A stretch of DNA of 48,153 nt, from positions 1-48,153 of the forward strand of contig NZ_JAEFCD010000036.1 of the NCBI RefSeq assembly GCF_016405965.1, in the 5' to 3' direction. This DNA comes from Alteromonas sp. IB21. GTDB lineage: Bacteria; Pseudomonadota; Gammaproteobacteria; Enterobacterales; Alteromonadaceae. The number at the start of each line of letters is the position of its first letter. Position 1 is the first letter of the stretch. Shown here in pieces: positions 43,306 to 48,153 of this stretch. The translations under genes and the position numbers were made by a program. The notes beneath the pieces are model-generated. The model saw only the letters and a program-made list of their open reading frames with translations. It searched no databases and had not been told where the DNA came from.

Positions 43306-44169
43306 CTAATCGAAACCATCTAGAAAAAGCTCTGCCTCATCATCTTTCAAATACGACTTTGCGTAGTCAACCGCGCTCTTTTTAAAGGTGTTTTTTATAC
43401 GAGTACGCACATCTTCATCGATGAGAAAAAGGCGAGGGAAAAAGTTATAAACTGTCGTAATATTCTCAGCTTTTGACTTTAACAAAGACTCTTTAGAGGC
43501 AAAGCCAAACGGGAGTAAACGTTTGAAGTCACTTATTATGTCTCCCTCTGCTAATACACGTTTGTTGTAAACTTTGGTTAGCATCGATTGGCGGCCATAA
43601 ATATCACACCAAAACTCAGACAAATTTGCTGAATAATCAAACTGCCTCGTTGGCGCTGTCTTTAACCAATCCTGTGGCTTTATATCATCGTTAAAATATA
43701 ACTTAACTAAAAGCTTTCTTGCACTTAATATCATTTCGGAATTACCAGAGTTCAGCGCGTCATATAAAGAAGAGTTGTTCATCTGCAAGTATTGTAAAAA
43801 CGCTGACTCTATTATTTCAAAATGATTCCGAACATAGTACACCACATAAACGTCTGCTATGTTCGACAAAGCTTGAAAGAATTGATATTTGTAATCTCCA
43901 CGCTCCGAAAAGTTTCGCATATTTGGTAAGCCAGACTCAGAACTTACTACGATATTTTTTTGTGAGGCATTTTCAATTTCATAATAAAGTGATTTGTATT
44001 CATCAGGTGTTGCGTTGAAGAGTCGATGATGAGCGTCACTCTCATCTCTCGTTGTCTCAGGATATAAAAAATCACTCTCTTCAGTTTTTGAATGAGACAT
44101 CAGGTACTTTTGTATGGACGAAGTGCCCGTCTTACCATGACCTATATGAAAAACTAGTTTCTTACTCAC
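43306..44169 (-). CDS. Sulfotransferase
   Basis: 287 aa from the GTG at 44169, which gives MSKKLVFHIGHGKTGTSSIQKYLMS, the usual distance to the P-loop. An earlier GTG at 44208 overlaps the upstream stop by seven bases and adds 13 residues; it cannot be excluded. VVYYVRNHFEIIESAFLQY is the 3'-phosphate region. It follows the GT-D gene on the same strand and is probably co-transcribed. Confidence 0.85.
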   Translation of the reverse strand: MSKKLVFHIGHGKTGTSSIQKYLMSHSKTEESDFLYPETTRDESDAHHRLFNATPDEYKSLYYEIENASQKNIVVSSESGLPNMRNFSERGDYKYQFFQALSNIADVYVVYYVRNHFEIIESAFLQYLQMNNSSLYDALNSGNSEMILSARKLLVKLYFNDDIKPQDWLKTAPTRQFDYSANLSEFWCDIYGRQSMLTKVYNKRVLAEGDIISDFKRLLPFGFASKESLLKSKAENITTVYNFFPRLFLIDEDVRTRIKNTFKKSAVDYAKSYLKDDEAELFLDGFD

Positions 44170-44201
44170 GCGGTTTCCAGTTAAATAGCTATCAAAGTAT
44201 A

Positions 44202-45095
44202 TTACCACATGGTATTTCTGTGTGCTTTGTACTTAGAGATGTCCAGTCTCTCTGTGTCTAGAGAGAAATGATCGCACAAATCATTAAATCGTGTGAATGC
44301 CTCTTCGCATGAAATTGAAGGGATTTCCTTGTAACATAATATACTGTGCGCGGGATGGACAAGCCTCGACTTAACTTCTGCCCATGCGTCGAAGAGCGCG
44401 CCTACGTCTAGCGCTATTCCTCCTCTTTCTTTAATTATTTGGCAGTATACTTTTCCGAGTCCCCCAGCACCAACTAGATAAATTGCACCTCTATAGGGAG
44501 GGTCAATGTTTTCTGAAGTTTGTAAAAAGCCTTCAGGAAAATGCGGCGTTAACTGATCCCCAGCAAACCTAGCCTCACCCTGGATAGGGTGATGCTTTAT
44601 ATTTTTAACGTGAAAATTTTGTCTCAGTTCCTCGCAAACATCTCTAGGTGTTATTAAACCTAAAAACTTTTCTCCATTTAATAGCTTCCTGAATAGGAGA
44701 CAAAATTGTAGATAGCGATGAATTGCGGCATCTGTAAAAATTTGTTTTTCATTCACTAAATCATAATGTTGTAATGAGTCAAAAACAGCTTGATAATAGG
44801 GATGCCTTAGAATTTGCTTATCCCGAGGTATACCCACTATATCAGCATTTTTTACTGCGTTTCGTATGCGGTCTGCGATGAAATTAGCTTCCTCATCACT
44901 AACTACCTTACTTCCAAACCATACTTTAAAACTCCTGTTGATGGCATTTCTATTCGTTATTTCAGGATATCCCATCAATGCACCTTCACCATCTCCCAAA
45001 CGAATTAAAGACATTGGGGTCTTATTTGCGACAGCCTCTTCAATCTTTTGGTACGTATCAAAGCAGTTAAGTTTCCTGTAACTATTGTTTTGCAT
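44202..45095 (-). CDS. GT-D-fold glycosyltransferase
   Basis: About 297 aa. MSLIRLGDGEGALMGYP carries the RxGDGE motif of the GT-D fold (DUF1792-like), in which the Asp/Glu pair binds the metal, and AIYLVGAGGLGKVYCQII with GGIALDVGALFDAW forms the C-terminal conserved block. Members extend glycans of serine-rich adhesins or capsules. The start is either the ATG at 45095 or a TTG at 45107; neither has a good ribosome-binding site. It heads a two-gene minus unit with the following sulfotransferase. Confidence 0.8.
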   Translation of the reverse strand: MQNNSYRKLNCFDTYQKIEEAVANKTPMSLIRLGDGEGALMGYPEITNRNAINRSFKVWFGSKVVSDEEANFIADRIRNAVKNADIVGIPRDKQILRHPYYQAVFDSLQHYDLVNEKQIFTDAAIHRYLQFCLLFRKLLNGEKFLGLITPRDVCEELRQNFHVKNIKHHPIQGEARFAGDQLTPHFPEGFLQTSENIDPPYRGAIYLVGAGGLGKVYCQIIKERGGIALDVGALFDAWAEVKSRLVHPAHSILCYKEIPSISCEEAFTRFNDLCDHFSLDTERLDISKYKAHRNTMW

Positions 45096-45128
45096 TCTAA
45101 TTTTCAAAATCCCATTGATTAACGTTCT

Positions 45129-45151
45129 AACAAGCTATGGCATATCTTGTT
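45129..45151. promoter_or_regulatory. Operator-like palindrome in a divergent promoter region
   Basis: A 23-base near-perfect dyad, AACAAG...CTTGTT, in which 20 of 23 positions match the reverse complement. It lies between the divergent GT-D and sulfotransferase genes, about 35 bases upstream of the first and 70-95 upstream of the second. Confidence 0.5.
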
Positions 45152-45223
45152 ATCGCATTGTAGTTTTGTCTTTTTTCTTCATTTATCATACGATTATTGA
45201 ACAGCCATAAAAAAGAGCTTCAT

Positions 45224-46333
45224 TTGAATTCAATAGCTTATTTTATCGAGATCGACAGTCCAAACATTACAGAGGACTTTATAGAAAAACCACTCATCGG
45301 TGTTGAATCTGCTGAACATTTCTTCTCTTGTCAGATTAATCATGATAAGGATGTCGATTTAAACCTTCACATTTATTCAGAGAAATGGGCTATTAAAACG
45401 GTTGCGATAAACGAAGGACTAATTAGAATTCCGCTAAACAGTGAGCGTAAAGATATTCACTTCAAAGTTACAAGTCTAGAAAGTGCTGCAGAAATTCTAA
45501 TTTACGGTTGTATTCAGTTCGTAGATAGATTGCCAACCCCAGTTTTTGTAGTTGGTTCTCCTCGCTCTGGTACGTCTATAGCGGCTAATACTCTACGAGA
45601 AGTTCTCCATTCAAAACACTCTAGTGAGACACATATTATTACAGCATTTGCCGACATAGAGACGCAACTGAATAAAAACTTCTATAACAGTAGAGCAAGC
45701 CAAATTAATGGGATGGCTCTTTCTTCCTTTCCTAAAAGCTACGTAAAAGCAGAACTAATTAAACTAATAAGAGGCGCCTTCTCAACTACATACATGAATT
45801 CATTTTTCATCGATAAAACCCCCGGGAAATTAATGATCTCAATGCTTGATCTAGCACTTTATGCTTTTCCAAAAGCAAAAATAGTATTTTGTAAAAGAAG
45901 AGCCATTGAAAATGTTATTTCAAGAATGGACAAGTTCCCAACAATGAGTTTTCAGCAACACCTTGAAGGATGGGTCAAGTGTTTTTCAGAATGGACAGCC
46001 ATCAAGCTCAAGATGTCAAGCATCCTTAAAACACGAAATTGGTATGTAGAGTTAGACCAGTATCACATCGCTAATAGTCCTCGCTCTGCAGCCTCAAAGC
46101 TTGCTTGTTTGTTAGGCCTTGATATTAAATTGGAAGTTAAAATTTCTGAAAAGTTCTCAACAAACAAACCGGAAACAAAGAATTTATCTATTCGTCCGAT
46201 TAAAAGCTTAGCGAGTGCGGAATGGAGTGATGAAGAAAGGTCTCTTTTCTTAAAAATATGCCAACCCACAATGGCAGAGCAAGGATATTCATTAGATGAG
46301 TATTATTTTTCAAACAAGTGTTCCGACACATAA
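45224..46333 (+). CDS. Sulfotransferase with N-terminal beta domain
   Basis: About 369 aa. Residues 1-105 are a beta-rich domain (ESAEHFFSCQINHDKDVDLN) of unknown role; the sulfotransferase follows with PVFVVGSPRSGTSIAANTL as P-loop and AKIVFCKRRAIENVISRM as the 3'-phosphate region. A TTG at 45197 also opens the frame, but the TTG at 45224 has AAGAG at a proper distance; no ATG is available nearby. Transcribed away from the GT-D gene. Confidence 0.78.
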   Translation: MNSIAYFIEIDSPNITEDFIEKPLIGVESAEHFFSCQINHDKDVDLNLHIYSEKWAIKTVAINEGLIRIPLNSERKDIHFKVTSLESAAEILIYGCIQFVDRLPTPVFVVGSPRSGTSIAANTLREVLHSKHSSETHIITAFADIETQLNKNFYNSRASQINGMALSSFPKSYVKAELIKLIRGAFSTTYMNSFFIDKTPGKLMISMLDLALYAFPKAKIVFCKRRAIENVISRMDKFPTMSFQQHLEGWVKCFSEWTAIKLKMSSILKTRNWYVELDQYHIANSPRSAASKLACLLGLDIKLEVKISEKFSTNKPETKNLSIRPIKSLASAEWSDEERSLFLKICQPTMAEQGYSLDEYYFSNKCSDT

Positions 46334-46390
46334 CTCAGTCACTTAGGCAAACATAGGTGAATTAACCTTACAGTCGTAAATCTAAAAAGA

Positions 46391-47962
46391 TTATAACTCT
46401 TGTGCTTTATAACCGATACGAAACCCGCCCCAGTGCTTACCTTTAACATAAATAGGCGCTGATAGATCGTGCATTATCTCACCGGTATCCCGTTTATATG
46501 TCTGGAGTAAAAAAGTAGAGGTATTACTACCACAACGACTTCCCGTTTTATCGCTAAATATACGTTTCGTGCGATTATTCGCTAAGTCGGTTTCGTAATC
46601 ACCGGTAAGGGGCTGGCTAAACTTTTTATTGTGAGTAGGAAAATAGCCATTCTTATCTACTGCTCCAGCGTAAATAATATAGATGTAATTATCTAATATG
46701 GGCTCCTGCAACTCAGGAAGCGCCTTGTCAGTGAAGCTATCAAAAGGAGTAGTGTGCTTCTCGGGGTTGGTGTTTGGCATCGGTGTATAATCAAAACTAA
46801 ACAATTGTGACTCGGATATCTCACCGTTTGATATTGCTTGTTCGAAGCGCTTACCTATTTTTTCTGCTGTTGATATCGCGATATCCCTTACCTCACTATT
46901 CCTGTCGTTTACATCGAAACTCTCCAACAGTCTGAATATATCTTCTGCTTGGCTGCTCAACGCGAGCGCTCGTGTTGCTACATCATTGAGATCTCGCTCT
47001 AGATTTTCCGTCGTGCTATGTAGCTGTAATATATTGGCACTAATACCTGCACTGTGTTCAGTATTACTCTCTACCATGCCTTGCATAGCGCCCATTGATT
47101 CGCGAGCTTGCGTAGATAATGAGCTTGAATGAGAGATGGCATTTTCACTTTCTTGTAACTGCACATTCATATCGTCACTAGAATTAAGCACAGTTTGCAT
47201 TGTCTCGACCGCGGCTTGACTGCTCGTGTTCATATCTTTCAGCAAGCTTTCAATTCCTGATGTGGCATCTGTTGTTTTTTTTGCTAATTCTCTTACCTCA
47301 TCCGCAACAACGGCGAAGCCTCTTCCCTGTTCACCCGCTCTTGCCGCTTCAATAGCGGCATTTAACGCCAGCATATTTGTTTGATCGGCCAACTGATTAA
47401 TTGTATTGGTAATAGTACTGATACCCTCAGCCCTACTTTTTAAAATAGTTAATGCTTCTGAGGACGCATTTATATTCTTTACGAGCTGCTGTTGCTGCTT
47501 CAACACTTCTTTTAAAGACGAACTACCTAATTGTGTTTTTTCGTCAGACTCACTCATTGATGCATAGGCATTCTTTGCAAGCTCATCTAACGAGCTTGAT
47601 GAAGTTTCTAAGTGCTGAAGTCGCCCGCTCATTTCACCAATATTTGCGACCTGTTCATTAAAGGCTTTTGATAATTGTTCGAGGAAAAACGAAATAGAGG
47701 CGCCGCCTATAGCAATGTTACTTACAGCATGACTCACCTTCGTAGCATCGTTATTTTTAAGATTAGTTACATCTAACTTTATTGATGCGCTGTCATTTTC
47801 TATTACCTTTTTATCAGACACGCTATAAACAAAATACGCCCCAACTAGAGCACTGACAAAAGTAATGCCAGAAGCTATCCAATTATTATCAGTGACCCAA
47901 TGTGCCGCCAAACTGCTTAACCCAGCGATAGCCGCCATCAATAAATACTTCATCAAACGCAC
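46391..47962 (-). CDS. Methyl-accepting chemotaxis protein with C-terminal sensory domain
   Basis: 523 aa. Two N-terminal membrane helices (about 4-21 and 29-48) are joined by a few residues, so there is no periplasmic sensor. A long coiled coil follows, with the signalling hairpin [37 protein letters not shown] at about 190-228 (motif in two parts). Residues 415-523 form a PAS/Cache-like domain ending HWGGFRIGY, which would be cytoplasmic. No HAMP is evident. It probably senses an intracellular or membrane-associated cue and signals to CheA. It is unrelated in sequence to the glycan genes beside it. Confidence 0.9.
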   Translation of the reverse strand: MRLMKYLLMAAIAGLSSLAAHWVTDNNWIASGITFVSALVGAYFVYSVSDKKVIENDSASIKLDVTNLKNNDATKVSHAVSNIAIGGASISFFLEQLSKAFNEQVANIGEMSGRLQHLETSSSSLDELAKNAYASMSESDEKTQLGSSSLKEVLKQQQQLVKNINASSEALTILKSRAEGISTITNTINQLADQTNMLALNAAIEAARAGEQGRGFAVVADEVRELAKKTTDATSGIESLLKDMNTSSQAAVETMQTVLNSSDDMNVQLQESENAISHSSSLSTQARESMGAMQGMVESNTEHSAGISANILQLHSTTENLERDLNDVATRALALSSQAEDIFRLLESFDVNDRNSEVRDIAISTAEKIGKRFEQAISNGEISESQLFSFDYTPMPNTNPEKHTTPFDSFTDKALPELQEPILDNYIYIIYAGAVDKNGYFPTHNKKFSQPLTGDYETDLANNRTKRIFSDKTGSRCGSNTSTFLLQTYKRDTGEIMHDLSAPIYVKGKHWGGFRIGYKAQEL

Positions 47963-48153
47963 TTAACATTGATTTAACATCTTTCAAATGTAGTCTGATC
48001 TCGATCTAATTTCTATAAGCAGTTGGTAGTAGAACTTTATTTACTTCAATGCAATTAATGGGAGCAATGTGTATTACTTTGAATATTGGGGTCAGAGTCT
48101 GAGGGATCCCCACGAATTTAATTTCATGTGCCTGCGGCCCAAGCCCCGTCTAC
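47963..48153. other. Gene-free right edge with a REP-like motif
   Basis: No supported gene is present. At 48087-48112 the sequence TGGGGTCAGAGTCTGAGG is followed by ATCCCCA; five-base arms TGGGG/CCCCA flank a GTCAGAG core. This matches the core of the hairpin at 3688-3721. The element may continue past the window. Confidence 0.4.

Overview
The window looks like a chromosomal segment of a marine gammaproteobacterium of the Alteromonas/Pseudoalteromonas type. The grounds are the murB-birA-(pantothenate kinase)-tRNA Thr/Tyr/Gly/Thr-tuf order, which parallels the E. coli tufB neighbourhood, the codon usage, and an acidic S-layer-like protein of a kind known from marine gammaproteobacteria. Genus is an inference; no search was run.

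Layout. (1) 1-3496, minus strand, core genome: the first 53 bases of tuf, a four-tRNA operon with a consensus promoter and a GC-rich discriminator, coaX, birA and murB. (2) 3688-6462: a membrane GT-C-type protein with C-terminal TPRs and a DUF5672-type glycosyltransferase. (3) 6486-16323: a complete, divergently arranged type II secretion-like machine. The minus arm carries GspL/PilN-, GspM/PilO-, GspC/PilP- and GspD/PilQ-like genes; the plus arm carries gspEFGHIJK. (4) 16324-18314: a separate promoter and a leader of about 200 nt, then a highly codon-biased, signal-peptide-bearing, very acidic 543-aa protein, the likely S-layer protein and main client of the secretion system, closed by a strong terminator. 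(5) 18334-28692: a plus-strand surface-glycan operon with a sulfotransferase, glycosyltransferases, two polysaccharide pyruvyl transferase-family proteins, a sulfotransferase/TPR/RgpF-like fusion and a GT92/GT2-like protein. (6) 28693-29465: an IS110-type transposase remnant and a small zinc-ribbon protein. (7) 29592-39538: three very large secreted proteins that share a six-repeat calcium-binding FG-GAP/VCBS-like C-terminal module; two are a tandem pair whose 3' halves are nearly identical. (8) 39586-46333: a second island with four sulfotransferases and two glycosyltransferases. (9) 46391-47962: a chemoreceptor with its sensory domain at the C-terminus.

Working model (inference). A dedicated T2SS/T4P hybrid exports an abundant S-layer-like protein and possibly the FG-GAP-repeat proteins. 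The flanking glycosyl-, sulfo- and pyruvyl-transferases build a sulfated, pyruvylated surface glycan that could decorate or anchor the layer. No prepilin peptidase, PAPS-synthesis, nucleotide-sugar, flippase or polymerase gene is visible, so these would have to come from elsewhere in the genome.
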